NCBI GenBank assembly: GCA_029721435.1
Contig: CM056587.1
Coordinates: 14,789,667 to 14,853,666, forward strand
DNA: 64,000 nt
Direction of reading: 5' to 3'
Source of the DNA: Gymnothorax reevesii
Lineage: Eukaryota > Chordata > Actinopteri > Anguilliformes > Muraenidae
Under the pieces are notes generated by a model. It was not told the origin of the DNA, ran no database searches, and saw only the letters and a program-made list of their open reading frames with translations. Positions 1 to 10,796 of this stretch are shown here, piece after piece (position 1 is the first letter of the stretch; every line of letters starts with the position of its first letter). Position numbers and translations under genes: made by a program.

Positions 1-430
1 ATGTTCATGTACAACACTGATGGGTGTTACCGTGCAACTACAACACTGATGGGGATTAATGTTCATGTACAACACTGATGGGTGTTACCGTGCCACTACA
101 ACACTGATGGGGATTAATGTTCATGTACAACACTGATGGGTGTTACCATGCAACTACAACACTGATGGGGATTAATGTTCATGTACAACACTGATGGGAC
201 TTTCAGTGTAACTACAACACTAATGGGTGTAACTGTGCAACTACAACACTGATGGGACTTTCAGCGTAACTACAACACTGATGAGGCCTACTGTCCAAGC
301 ACAAAACTGATGGCACTCACTGTCCATGTAAAACACCAACAAGGTTTACTGAGCACATGCAACACTGATGCAGCTTAGCGCACGAGTACAAGACTGAGGG
401 GAATACTGTTCTTGTACAGCACTGAGAGTC
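1..430. repeat. 58-bp minisatellite in dnajc10 intron
   Basis: The unit has two halves, each opening 'aacactgatggg'. 58-bp copies are nearly perfect for the first three units, then decay to about 430. The array continues off the left edge. Confidence 0.92.
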
Positions 431-454
431 GTGAGGATTACAGTACAGTGCAGT

Positions 455-477
455 CAGGCTCACACACACACACACAC
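455..477. repeat. (CA)n run forming the donor of dnajc10 exon 478-567
   Basis: On the minus strand the exon ends and a GTGTGTGT run begins at once, so the splice donor GT is the first of about eight GT pairs. Confidence 0.8.
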
Positions 478-2180
478 CTCAAAGGTTTCTGATGTTAGCG
501 TCTCCAGGTCCGGTAGGCGCTGCAGCACCTGGCTGTAGATTTCTCTGGCATCCAGGCTCTGCAGGAACTGGAGCACATGAACGTCACACGAGCTGGGTTT
601 ACATGGAGCCTAATATTCAGATTAGAATCGGTTTAGAAGCTCAAACCAAATAAAAATGCTCCATATAAACACCTAATTCCAAATAAACAGGCCGAAACCG
701 CATGGAATTTCATTCGGTTGCAGAGGGGTGGAATATTCCTTTCCCCAAACCGATTAAAAGTAAAATTGTATCATGTAAACAGTGAAACGGAAAGCTGTCT
801 GGCTGCGTTCGGTCTGCGCACGCTCTGTCTTGAGGTGAATGCGCAGAGTGACGTTTCTTCACTTGCAGTTAAGGTGGCTTCCAAGAGCAGACTGCAGAAC
901 TGATCAACACGGAGTGGCTGATTTTAATAAAAACTCACGAAGACTGGAAATTATTGCACGCTTAGATGGTAGTAAAAACAATAGTGAACAGTTTAATAAA
1001 AAGTCCACGAAAAACTCAACGAAGCCGGGATAGACCGCAACGTCAAACAAACTAGAACTGCTGGAAAACTCTGAAGACAACCGATGTTCTGACGATTTGT
1101 GCTGCCTTGTCAAACTAGATTTAGTCAGTAAGCATGGCTTACAGGATATCCCCCGCAACAAGTAGTCGGGCAGTACCACAGTCAATAGACCTTCCAGCAA
1201 GAAAAAAAATTTTCAAAATCGGATGAGTAGGTTATGAGATCTAGGTCCGGACGCACAGACGCACGCACGCACGCACGCAGCAAATCCAGTATACCCCCCC
1301 CCCTAAACTTTGTTGCGGGGGGTATTATAATGATATCTTTATGCTGGGTGATCCTAAAGTTTTTCTTTTTGCCTTAATATTACAATAAAAATCAACCTAC
1401 AGTGGCAACTCTTATTTGTTTGCTCATTATAACTTACTCAGAAGCAAAAATGAGTTGTATAATTTTTTTATACAACTATCGCACGCCACTATCGTCCGAT
1501 TACGGCATTTTCAGGAAAAGCCAGCTTGTACATGCAACTATTTGCCTATAGATCTAAAAGTGCACCGGGGAACAACAAAAAAAAAAAAACTTGATTTGTC
1601 AGATATTTTATGATATTTGAGATATGAGGGAAGAAATAAAGCCCAAGATCGTGGGTTTGTGCATGCGCAGAGCCGCGAGGCAGCATATCTTGATAGGTGG
1701 CAGAAATTGATAGAACACCTACTATAAGCTTAAACAGCGCAATAACTAAAGCGAATACTTTTTTCATCAATCTGCGGATGTCACGCAGCTGTAAGACGTC
1801 TGTTCTGATTAAATAAGGTGGCCCATATAAACACCAGATCGGAATAGATCACGCCTCATGTAAACAGCTGACCTGAAATCTTCAATCAGAATGATTTAAA
1901 TCGGAAAGAAAAAGGTCTGCATGTAAACCAGGCTACTGATACACAAATATCCCCTCTCACACGTCAGTGTTCACTCCCACCATCTCTCCCAATGCAGAGC
2001 ACACACTTTTTCCTCACTCCCTCTATCCCTTATTCCCTCTCTTTCTCCTCTATTCCCTATCGCTCTCCCCCTCACACTCTCTCCCCCCTTCCCCGCCTTC
2101 TCTCTATCCCCTCCCTTCCTCCATCCCTCGCTCACATCTTTCGCTCTCCCTCCTCCATTTCTCCCCCCCCTCACCCAATC

Positions 2181-2217
<37 letters not shown>

Positions 2218-5200
2218 ACTCACTCACCCTCTCTCCCCTTCCCTCTCTCACTCTCTTCTTCTCCCTCCCTCCCTCCCTCTCTCTCCTTCATTCCCCCTCT
2301 CCCTCCCTCTCACCAGCACACTCTCTCGGTCCTGCAGGGTGCTCCCCGGGGGAAAGTACACAGTCTGGCTGCTGGTCACCTCGAAGCTCTCACAGAGCGC
2401 AGGCTGCATGGCGCAGTCCATCCAGCCCACGTTCACCAGACCGTCCTGCAGAGGGGGAACACAGCCCATTTACACAGGGAGTCGTCCATTAGCTGCTGCT
2501 GCTGCAGATGGTAAACGTTGCGCCGCCCATCAAGGGGGCACGTTTGAAAAATGTAAATGTGTTCTGCTGCAGGGCCGATCCATGCAAAATAGGACTGAGC
2601 CCATCAATTTCTTCCAGAAGGTTGTTGTCAGCTTACCAACATCCCTGCTAATTTCTGCCTCGTCTGTTGAGCCAAACAGTCTGTAAAAAGTTCAGGAAAG
2701 AGCAGAGTGACAATCAAAGTTCAATACAACTGTAGATCCCCAGTTATAAACAAAAAGGCCCTGCCAATACACAAGTGACAGGCAAGCGATACACAGTTCA
2801 CAACTGTTTGTGCATTCATACTAGTATTAAAAGCGCTAATTCTCCAAGCTTCCAATCACTGCTGTGTTTAATTTCATTAAAGAGATCAACAACAAGGCCT
2901 TTCACACTTTCTGTGCCATTTTGCAGTCAAAAACAGAATAGGAATGTCCATCCGTGAAGTACATGCATTTGTACTAAGGCTCAAACCAGGCTGCTCATAC
3001 CTCCAGAATCAGCGCAGAACGAGATCAGCCAGCCCACCCCGGAGGCGAAGGCTTGCTCTATTGCACTGAAGAGGTTACCTGAAACACAACAGGCCAAAGA
3101 GTCAGAAACTCCCTGTGCGGCCATAGTGCTGGATCTACAAATCTATTCAACCCATTTTTACCCCCTAGGCTATTCTTATGCTGATGGTGTACAGTCATCC
3201 CCTCTGCTGTCCGTCTGTCCATCTGTCCGTTCATCTTCCCACCCTAACAGGTAAACCATTGTAGGGACAGCCCTCAAATTTAAACAGGTTGTGCATATTG
3301 GGCATCTCAAGAAGCTCATTTGATATCAAAGACATAAATCTGATTTTCTCCTAATTTCTGCCCACCTGAATGGCATGCCGAGTGGGGGGTGGAATATAGT
3401 GCCAAGCACAGTCTAGTTGTATTAGCTGTAAAAGGCAGGGTTCAGCCTTTGCCTACAATCACCAGCACAGTCCTGAGTGTGACAGCCACGCTGTTCTAAA
3501 AGAGCATTGTCTGGCGTCCCCTGCCTGCATATCTGTGTTCAGGCTCTTATAGCAGTTCTAGTTTTAGAAAGCACAATGCTCAAAATAAAAAAAACAAAAG
3601 CATGTTTTGTAATGTCAATAAGATTATCAATGATTCATATTAAACCATTATAGGGGGAAATTAGTATATAATGTCAGCGGACAAATAAAATCAGTTGATT
3701 CATTTTCTGTGAGGTACAGTTAAGGTGTTTTGACCCCTATACATCTTGGGGGCCAAAAATGAAGAAATAAATGGTGACGTCCTGATTTGGCTTGAGCACA
3801 AGGGCATTAGCTGGAAAAGAATGGAGTTTTTCTAATTTGTTTTTGCATTATTGCTTGCAAGCAAAAGTGAGCGGGTGAATATTTATGTACAGAGAGCGCA
3901 TTTTTACATTCTGCGGTGCCCACACACCTCACGGATAACAGCAGGGAGACGGCAAACACTCACCCTGCCAGAGCTCTGTGACTCTGCTCTTCACAAACTG
4001 CATGGCGAACTTGGTCAGGCTCTCCTTTGATCGGTCCCCATAGTACTTCTCTGCATTCTGACGGGTGACAGGAGAGAATGATGAAAAAGCTTTTGAAGAG
4101 CACAAAAAACTCAACTACAAAAAACCAGGAAAGGTAAAGTTGCTCTAAATGTTAGTAAGCCCAAATTTTCCATTTGAAATTATGTAGATCCTTGGGCAGC
4201 AGTAAGTCAATCTACAGTCTGAGCTTGAAATGTGTAGACGCAGGGATAGCGATAAGTAAACCAATCATTTCTACTTTAAAAATGTAGAGGCTGGAGTAGT
4301 GGCACGTACAACTGCCATCCCAGCTTTAAATATGTAGAGGCTGGTGCAGGGGTTAATATACCTGCCATTCCAGCGTTAAATATGCAGAAACTGAGGTAGA
4401 GGTGAGTAAACAAATCATTCTTCTACTAAATACGTAGAGGCTGGGGTAGCACTGAAACCTACCATTCCAGCTTTAAACATGTAGAGGCTGGGGTAACTGT
4501 TGATGCCTTTGCTTCGGCAGAGCCGCCCGTTGTCGCCACAGTTCACAGCCCCGATTCGAATCACCCCGTCCATCTCCTTAGCAAACTCTCTCCACTGAAA
4601 GCACAGGGACAGCAGTCAAAAATGAGTTATTCCCCAGTGAGTGAGGGAGTGAGGACACGGAGCTGCACAGAGACAAAAAGTCAACCTTTAGAGTCATGTC
4701 TCACAGGTGAGACTTACAATGCAATTTTCCTCCCAGATAGAGCAATGGTTTGCTTTACACACAGCACATTCTCACATATGTTTGCTCTGGCCATTGGCAG
4801 TGCTTTTGACTTGAACACATACATTTACGACTGAAACACTAGCAGAATTCAAATGGGCAGCATTAAGGCGGGAGAAACGCTCTCTGCGGAGCAGAAATGT
4901 CTCACCGTAGGGGCCAGCTGGTGGCAGTGTGAGCAGCGGGGGAAGTAGAAGTTGACGAACCACAGCTCTCCGGAATTAACTGCGGCGTCTGGAGAGACAG
5001 ACGTGCCTGCGTTACAGCGGCTCGATCACAGAGCACGGACACAACCACCATTACAGCACACATCAGCAAATACAAATGCACCACTCCAGATTTAAGTCGC
5101 CACACTCACCGAAGTCGCCTCTGTCTAAAGTTATGATCTCCTGGTCGTCATCGTAGATGCCTAGACAAACACAATAAAATCCATCAACGCATAAAGACCA

Positions 5201-6853
5201 GTTCACTATCAGAATATTCATATCCTGATATAGTTTGCCCAAAGATACTGGAGGTTCCAGTACCTTTGGTTTGCCGCCATCTACCTTTGTAGCGGAGACA
5301 GACATGCTTCAGTCAATAAGTTGACTCCCTACTATGCATGTATACTGGGACATGCAGTAGTCTGATTAAATGGGCTAATCAAGCTAAAACCATAGCTTGA
5401 CTCAACTGTGCTTGTAAAGGTACTGAGTGATTCTGATTGAAAAGCAGCTTCTTTAACAGAACCAATACATGCAGTTTCAGCATTTTCCATTACCCTTTAG
5501 AAGATGAGTGGACCCTTTTACAGCTGTAGTTACCTTCTCATGCCCCAGTATGTGCCCTACTAACTGACACATAAAGCAGAAGTTGGTGTGTGAGTGGCAA
5601 GCTTATAGGCCAGGTCACTCAAAGCAAATAAAGGTGGGGCCTCATTATGAAGGGTGTACTCTGCATTTTTAAAGAATACGCACACACACACTCAAACACT
5701 TGTGCTCTCAAACACACAGATACACCCCAACATTTACACAATAGCAAGCACAAGCACACACACACACACACACCCCAGAACACACCATAGTAAACCAGGT
5801 CCAGAGATTGACTCATCCTAGATACACAAAGATACACAGTCTGCCATGTGTGTGCCTGAATTAGGAACAGTAAAAGACCTCACGCCGGTCCGGGATCAAT
5901 TTTCCCTGCCATCTCCTCACCTTTCAAGTTAGAATAGAATTCACTCAGTTGATGAGTTAAACAAGACAAATTAGCTAATAAGCTGAGCTCACTTAAATGG
6001 TTTCAACCAGAGATGCTTCTGTTTTCAGATGTGATTCATGAAGAAATGAAAGACTAATCCTAAGAGATCAGTCCCTGAGCAGAAGACCTGAATGAATACT
6101 AAAAAAAATAAAATAAAAAAAAAACACGTTGGGATGAAATCCATAAAGAGATGGGACCTTTGCCTTCTTATTGAGTCTTCAGCATTCCGCTGGGTTCTCA
6201 GGAGGGGTAACTCACCAAAGTCGTATCTGTAGTAGTTCCAGCTCTCGTAGCGGCCGCCCTGTTGCTCGTCCTTCAAGCCTTTCTCTCCGTACTTATCATA
6301 CTTCTTCCTCAGATCCTCGTCCTTCAGCACCTCATACGCTCGGTTTATTGTCAGGAACTTTTCATGGGCGCTCTGGTCGTTCTGAAGGACAAGCATATGG
6401 AAATATCCCTAGCTTTTAAAGCAGTGTGTGTGCATGCATGTATATGCGTGTCTGTGTATGAGACAAGGCACTCAACTCCATATGCCGCTGTGTGTCCCTA
6501 CATCAGCGTGAATGCAAAAGCAGTTTTTAGTACATGAATTAGTACATGAAAGCTCTTTGCTCCGTGTGTGTGTGTGTGTGTGTGTCTGTGTGTCTGTGTG
6601 TCCGTGTAAGTAAGTGATTTTAGCTCCATATGCTCACCGGGTTCTTGTCAGGGTGCATCGTTAAGGCCAGCTTTTTAAAGGCCTGTCGAATCTCTCTGGT
6701 GGTCGCTTCTTTGGATACTCCTAAAAGCTTGTAATAGTCTTCATCTGTAGAAATAACTGCGAGCAGGCATCCCGCTACGAACAGGCACAGAAACGTTCTG
6801 CTCCAAGGTCTCCTCTGACCCTGAACAGGCCTTTTCGAGATGAAGGTCTCCAT
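478..6853 (-). CDS. dnajc10: DnaJ homolog subfamily C member 10 (ERdj5), 5' ten coding exons, partial
   Basis: ER-lumen co-chaperone that recruits BiP through its J domain and reduces disulfides of misfolded proteins for ER-associated degradation. Coding exons in transcript order (plus coordinates): 6853-6638, 6381-6216, 5160-5110, 4988-4906, 4594-4463, 4057-3964, 3078-3001, 2680-2637, 2445-2314, 567-478. They sum to 1086 nt (362 codons), every junction is in phase and every intron is GT-AG. The ATG at 6851-6853 precedes a hydrophobic signal segment (about residues 20-36). The J domain has HPD at residues 67-69, and the first thioredoxin domain has CSHC at 163-166. Exon 567-478 ends at LTSETFE, in the second, redox-inactive thioredoxin-like region. 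The remaining, roughly half, of the protein with the later CXXC domains and KDEL-type signal lies left of the window. Identification is from remembered family sequence. Confidence 0.95.
1141..1330. repeat. Imperfect fold-back repeat with CCCCCGCAACAA arms
   Basis: 'ggatatcccccgcaacaag' near 1147 pairs with 'ttgttgcggggggtattat' near 1311. Between them is a (GCAC)n-type run. It is probably an interspersed repeat in the dnajc10 intron. Confidence 0.55.
1975..2313. repeat. Pyrimidine-rich (CTCCC/CT)n tract
   Basis: Nearly pure C and T on the plus strand for more than 300 bp, with a (CT)n core near 2190. On the minus strand it is the GA-rich start of the intron after exon 2314-2445. Long open frames here are low-complexity artefacts. 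Confidence 0.85.
4180..4500 (-). repeat. dnajc10: ~50-bp degenerate tandem repeat containing the 3' end and donor of dnajc10 exon 4463-4594
   Basis: Units of about 48-52 bp contain '(t)ttaaaNatgtagaggctggg' and often 'ccattccagc'. The last unit is the end of the coding exon with its donor; about six degenerate copies extend into the downstream intron. Confidence 0.8.
4906..4988 (-). CDS. dnajc10: dnajc10 exon with thioredoxin active site CSHC
   Basis: The minus-strand reading is [19 protein letters not shown] followed by SHCHQLAPT. This is the catalytic strand and CXXC loop of the first thioredoxin domain. The CSHC motif is the same as in mammalian ERdj5, which fits a strongly reducing site. 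The acceptor (CTCCAG on the minus strand) and donor are clean, and the phases are 1 in and 0 out. Confidence 0.93.
5750..5775. repeat. (CA)n microsatellite in dnajc10 intron
   Basis: Eight to ten CA units. The surrounding 5640-5870 region is generally CA-rich and non-coding. Confidence 0.85.
6564..6600. repeat. (GT)n microsatellite in dnajc10 intron
   Basis: About ten GT units followed by irregular 'tctgtgtg'. Confidence 0.85.
6638..6853 (-). CDS. dnajc10: dnajc10 first coding exon: signal segment and J domain up to HPDKNP
   Basis: This exon encodes residues 1-72: a basic N-terminus, a hydrophobic stretch ([14 protein letters not shown]) suited to ER targeting, then the J-domain helices and the HPD tripeptide that stimulates Hsp70 ATPase. 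The donor (rc of 'ctcac' at 6633-6637) follows the codon for the P of DKNP in phase 0. The next exon at 6216-6381 resumes with NDQSAHEKF and finishes the J domain. Whether a non-coding first exon lies further upstream could not be settled. Confidence 0.93.
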
Positions 6854-6869
6854 GGTGCAGTAGTTTTAT

Positions 6870-7899
6870 TTCCGACTGCAGTCACGACTTCTGACCTCAG
6901 TATTGTTTTTCAGCTGGACTCGCCATCCTTATCCGCCGTGACACAACAAAACTGAATGCATACATATAGAATAAAAGTATATAACAGTAAATATATAACA
7001 GTATATAAATATACTGTCCGCGCATCGGACAGTACAGCTGAAGAAATTAAATGCGTAACATTAAACGCTATCCACAGATTGCAAGACTGATCACAGTAAT
7101 TCTATCATCTTCAAGTTGTAAATTAACGGTACTAAGAGGTATTATTTCATCAGTAGAAAAAAGCTTCGCTAAATATTCACAAACAAAGCATAAGCAGAAA
7201 CAAACTTGCCATCTTACGCTGAACACTCCAGGGGGTGCGCAATACCTTCCCAGACTGTGATCGCTACCTCTCGCAGTCGCTTGCTACACAAGTTCAAAAT
7301 GAGCAGATAGCTGTCAACTCCAATCCATGCAATACGGGCTTCTGCTATGTTTGTAAACAACATCGGAGACATGAGTTACCTACGATGGGACTGATATAAA
7401 ACACTCGATTTCATGCATAAACATTACAGGACAGCGCATTACGCCCTGGGAAAGTCAGCCATTCTGATCATCCAGACAAGCTATGCAGCTACTAACGGTA
7501 CCGCAGCGAAACGACAGCATTTAGCGACCAGTTTGTGTTATAAACATCTCTAACAACAAAATATTTGCAACATAAGGGAGAAAAACAATTTGGGCATCAG
7601 GCAACTAACCACAGCGAAAATGTAACCATAACCGCAACGCTGTTTAGCAACTATCCGGTTATCCAGCAAAGTTAGGCAGATCAGATGGAAGTGTTAGCGA
7701 ATAATGTACAATATTGTTTCAGAAAAGCAAGCCAGCCATCGAAGTTAAAGTTAAGTTACATGAGGCTAAATGTTAGCACAGGGCTACGCTAACTCTCGTA
7801 TCAGACAAACTCACTTCGATGAGATTTAAACTCCTTTCCAATTAAATAGAAGGCATAACAATGGCCAGTTCTGAAGTAACAGTTAGCAGCTATCGATGC
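6870..7899. other. Upstream of dnajc10 start: no gene recognised
   Basis: AT-rich sequence with no supported exon. It may hold the dnajc10 5'UTR intron if transcription starts in the CpG-richer 7900-8130 stretch. Short open frames here show no codon or family signal. Confidence 0.5.
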
Positions 7900-8130
7900 C
7901 TCTTCTGTTCACGGTATTAGATAACCCGCCCGGATCCGGGTTCACATCCTTTTCTACTCATGCCGGTGTGTCTCTGCGTGTGAGGGAGATGAGATCACGC
8001 CCCACTGCTTTGATGACGTCAAGACGCTTCGCTGCCCTGTTCGCTGCTGCCACGTTCACCAGCAACACCAGAGTCGAACGACCAACGTCCCCAAGGCGAC
8101 GTCTCCTGACCAGCCAATAACGAGGCAACT
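7900..8130 (-). promoter_or_regulatory. Candidate dnajc10 promoter, CpG-richer stretch with a CRE-type palindrome
   Basis: This stretch is clearly richer in CG dinucleotides than its AT-rich surroundings. It lies 1.0-1.3 kb upstream of the dnajc10 start codon. It contains TGACGTCA at 8014-8021 and a CCAAT at about 8113. ATF/CREB and ATF6/XBP1-type factors bind TGACGT cores, which would suit an ER-stress gene. No full ERSE (CCAAT-N9-CCACG) was found. Promoter function is inferred from position and composition only. Confidence 0.35.
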
Positions 8131-8215
8131 GCCGCTGGCTCCAACCGATTAGCTTATATTTAATAAAGCCATATCAAATAATCTATTTGATATATAATCT
8201 AGAACATGGAGTCCT

Positions 8216-8382
8216 GGGGGTATTCCACAAAGCTGGCTAAGTGAGAAAGCCTGGCTTTCGCACAAAGTAACCCGGAAAGCTGTATTTATTTCAGTCCATG
8301 TTCCAGATTTGAATAGTCTCCAGGTTTAACTTTGTGAAAAAACCAGGCTTACTCAGTTAGCCAGCTTTGTGGAATACTCCCC
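8216..8382. mobile_element. Fold-back MITE upstream of dnajc10
   Basis: The left arm 'gggtattccacaaagctggc' plus 'taagtgagaaagcctggctt' pairs with the right arm ending 'gccagctttgtggaatactc' at 8382, with a few mismatches over about 42 bases. No coding capacity. It lies just outside the CpG-richer candidate promoter. Confidence 0.8.
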
Positions 8383-8919
8383 TGATCTATCCCCTTTTGA
8401 GAATGAATGGCACACTATGAGGGAAAATATACAACTTCCATCACTGAAGGCCCCACACAATTTTGGTGCTTAAGACCTGCATTACTGGAGGAAAATTTCT
8501 TCTTCCTTGACTTGGCCAGCTGGTGTCTTCACAGCCTTAACGCCTGTTGAAACTGATTAAAAGCCATGATGATGTTACTCACAAGTGAACGGACTGTGCC
8601 AGCTTTTCTGGACTCTGTTGCTGTCCTCACAATATATATTTTCAGTAAGCAATTAAATTCATTCGTTAAACCTTCAGACAATGTTTTATATTGTGGAGGT
8701 TGAATGAACTTGTCAAATCAGCCCTTTTTGATTTTATTTGCATATTCCAAGATGTGCCAACTTTTTAAGAATTGGCTTTCGAAAATATAAATATTTATAT
8801 TAAAAAAATATTTTATTTGGGCAATTACATCATGAAAAATGTTAAATTTGTCATTTTTTTAAGGTTTATCTCAAGCTAAAGAAGTATACTGTGTTATTTG
8901 ATCTCTTCCTGTTTCATGA

Positions 8920-9290
8920 GGCTATAAAAATGGGATAAGATAGGCTCCATGCATCCCATTGTCATCCATCACCATGGGAAAAACAAAAGAACTGACAATC
9001 AAAAGAGACAAATAGCTGTTCAGCTTCACAAGCGAAGCACTGGGTTCCAAAAATAGAATAATGCCAAAAAGCAAACATGCAGCATTGGATCAAACTTGAT
9101 TCAAAATGATAAAAAGGAGGAAGTGAATATTGTCCCCATAGGCAGTAAGGGAGATGGTAAGGGAGGCATTAAAGAATTTAAGGACCACAGTTGAAAACCA
9201 TCAGTGATTGAGTAACATTTTGGGGTTAGCAAGTTTAAACAAAAGAGCACAGATCTCCTCCTGATGAGTGTGTTGTACCAAGCAAAAATA
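8920..9290 (+). mobile_element. Decayed 5' part of an older Tc1-type transposon
   Basis: The stretch around the ATG at 8974 reads MGKTKELTIKRDK, then a broken frame. This is the typical opening of another Tc1 transposase subfamily (MGKTKEL...). A 'ggctataaaa'-like leader precedes it. It is cut off at 9290 by the newer Tc1 copy. I could not find the matching remainder after 10796. Confidence 0.55.
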
Positions 9291-10794
9291 CACTGCTCAA
9301 AAAAATAAAGGGAACACTTAATCAACAGAATGCAACTCCAAGTCAATCACACTTCTGTGAAATTAAACTGTCCACATAGGAAGCAACACTGATTGACAAT
9401 CAATTTCACATGCTGTTGTGCAAATGGAATAGACAACAGGTGGAAATTATAGGCAATTAGCAAGACACCCCCAATAACGGAGTGGTTCTGCAGGTGGTGA
9501 CCACAGACCACTTCTCAGTTCCTATGCTTTCTGGCTAATGTTTTGGTCACTTTTGAATGCTGGTGGTGCTTTCACTCTAGTGGTAGCATGAGACGGACTC
9601 TACAACCCACACAAGTGGCTCAGGTAGTGCAGCTCATCCAGGATGGCACATCAATGCGAGCTGTGGCAAGAAGGTTTGCTGTGTCTGTCAGCGTAGTGTC
9701 CAGAGCATGGAGGCGCTACCAGGAGACAGGCCAGTACATCAGGAGATGTCCAGGAGGCCGTAGGAGGGCAACAACCCAGCAGCAGGACTGCTACCTCCGC
9801 CTTTGTGCAAGGAGGAACAGGAGGAGCACTGCCAGAGCCCTGCAAAATGACTTCCAGCGGGCCACAAATAGGCATGTGTCTGCTCAAACGGTCAGAAACT
9901 GACTCAATGAGGATGGTATGAGGGCCCAACATCCACAGTTGGGGGTTGTGCTTACAGCCCAAAACCGTGCAGGACGTTTGGCATTTGCCAGAGAACACCA
10001 AGATTAGCAAATTCGCCACTGGCGCTCTGTGCTCTTCAAAGATGAAAGCAGGTTGACACTGAGCACATGTGACAGACGTGACAGTCTGGAGACGCCGTGG
10101 AGAACGTTCTGCTTGCAACATCCTCCAGCATGACCGGTTTGGCAGTGGGTCAGTAATGGTGTGGAGTGGCATTTCTTTGGGGGGCCACACAGCCCTCCAT
10201 GTGCTCGCTAAAGGTAGCCTGACTGCCATTAGGTACCGAGATGAGATCCTCAGACCGCTTGTGAGCCCATATTCTGGTGCGGTTGGCCCTGGTTTTCTCC
10301 TAATGCAAGACAATGCTAGACCTCATGTGGCTGGAGTGTCAACAGTTCCTGCAAGACGAAAACATTGATGCTATAGACTGGCCCGCCCGTTCCCCAGACC
10401 TGAATCCAATTGAGCACATCTGGGACATCATGTCTCGCTCCATCCACCAACGCCACGTTGCACCACAGACTGTCCAGGAGTTGGTGGATGCTTTAGTCCA
10501 GGTCTGGGAGGAGATCCCTCAGGAGACCATCCGCCACCTCATCAGGAGCATGCCTAGGCGTTGTACGGCGGTCATACAGGCATGTGGAGGCCACACACAC
10601 TACTGAGTGACTCCAAATCCAGACCTCCATGGCGTAATAAATTTGATTTCCATAATTTTTGTGTGATTTTTTTTTTTGTCGGCACATTCAACTATGTAAA
10701 GTTCAAAGTATTTAATAAGAATATTTCATTCAGATCTAGGATGTGTTACTTTAGTGTTCCCTCTATTATTTATTTATTTATTTTTTGAGCAGTA
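9291..10794 (+). mobile_element. Tc1-like transposon, inactivated copy
   Basis: The 5' end CACTGCTCAAAAAAATAA and the inverted 3' end (10745-10794) match over about 17 bases and again at GGGAACACT. The right end is stretched by an AAAT-type microsatellite. TA dinucleotides flank both ends (9289-9290, 10795-10796), as expected for Tc1/mariner. It contains one decayed transposase. The whole element lies between dnajc10 and nup35, inside a remnant of another Tc1-type element. Confidence 0.9.
9588..10606 (+). pseudogene. Tc1-type DD34E transposase, broken by two stops and two or more frameshifts
   Basis: Starts at the ATG of [20 protein letters not shown]. The two helix-turn-helix units and a basic linker (PGGRRRA) are followed by TGA at 9900-9902 and TAG at 10005-10007. 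Frame changes occur near 10090 and 10310. The catalytic signature remains visible in pieces: KDES (near 10041), MQDNARPH (near 10310) and DLNPIEHIWD (near 10410), i.e. DD34E. The C-terminus ends at 10606. The stops look like CGA to TGA and TGG to TAG decay. Confidence 0.88.
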
Positions 10795-10796
10795 TA

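Noticed and set aside
1240..1290. Phase-variable or regulatory meaning of the GCAC repeat
   Set aside because: It appears to be the internal part of an interspersed fold-back repeat.
1967..2686. 239-codon plus-strand open frame
   Set aside because: It is a low-complexity CT tract that overlaps antisense exons of dnajc10 (2314-2445, 2637-2680).
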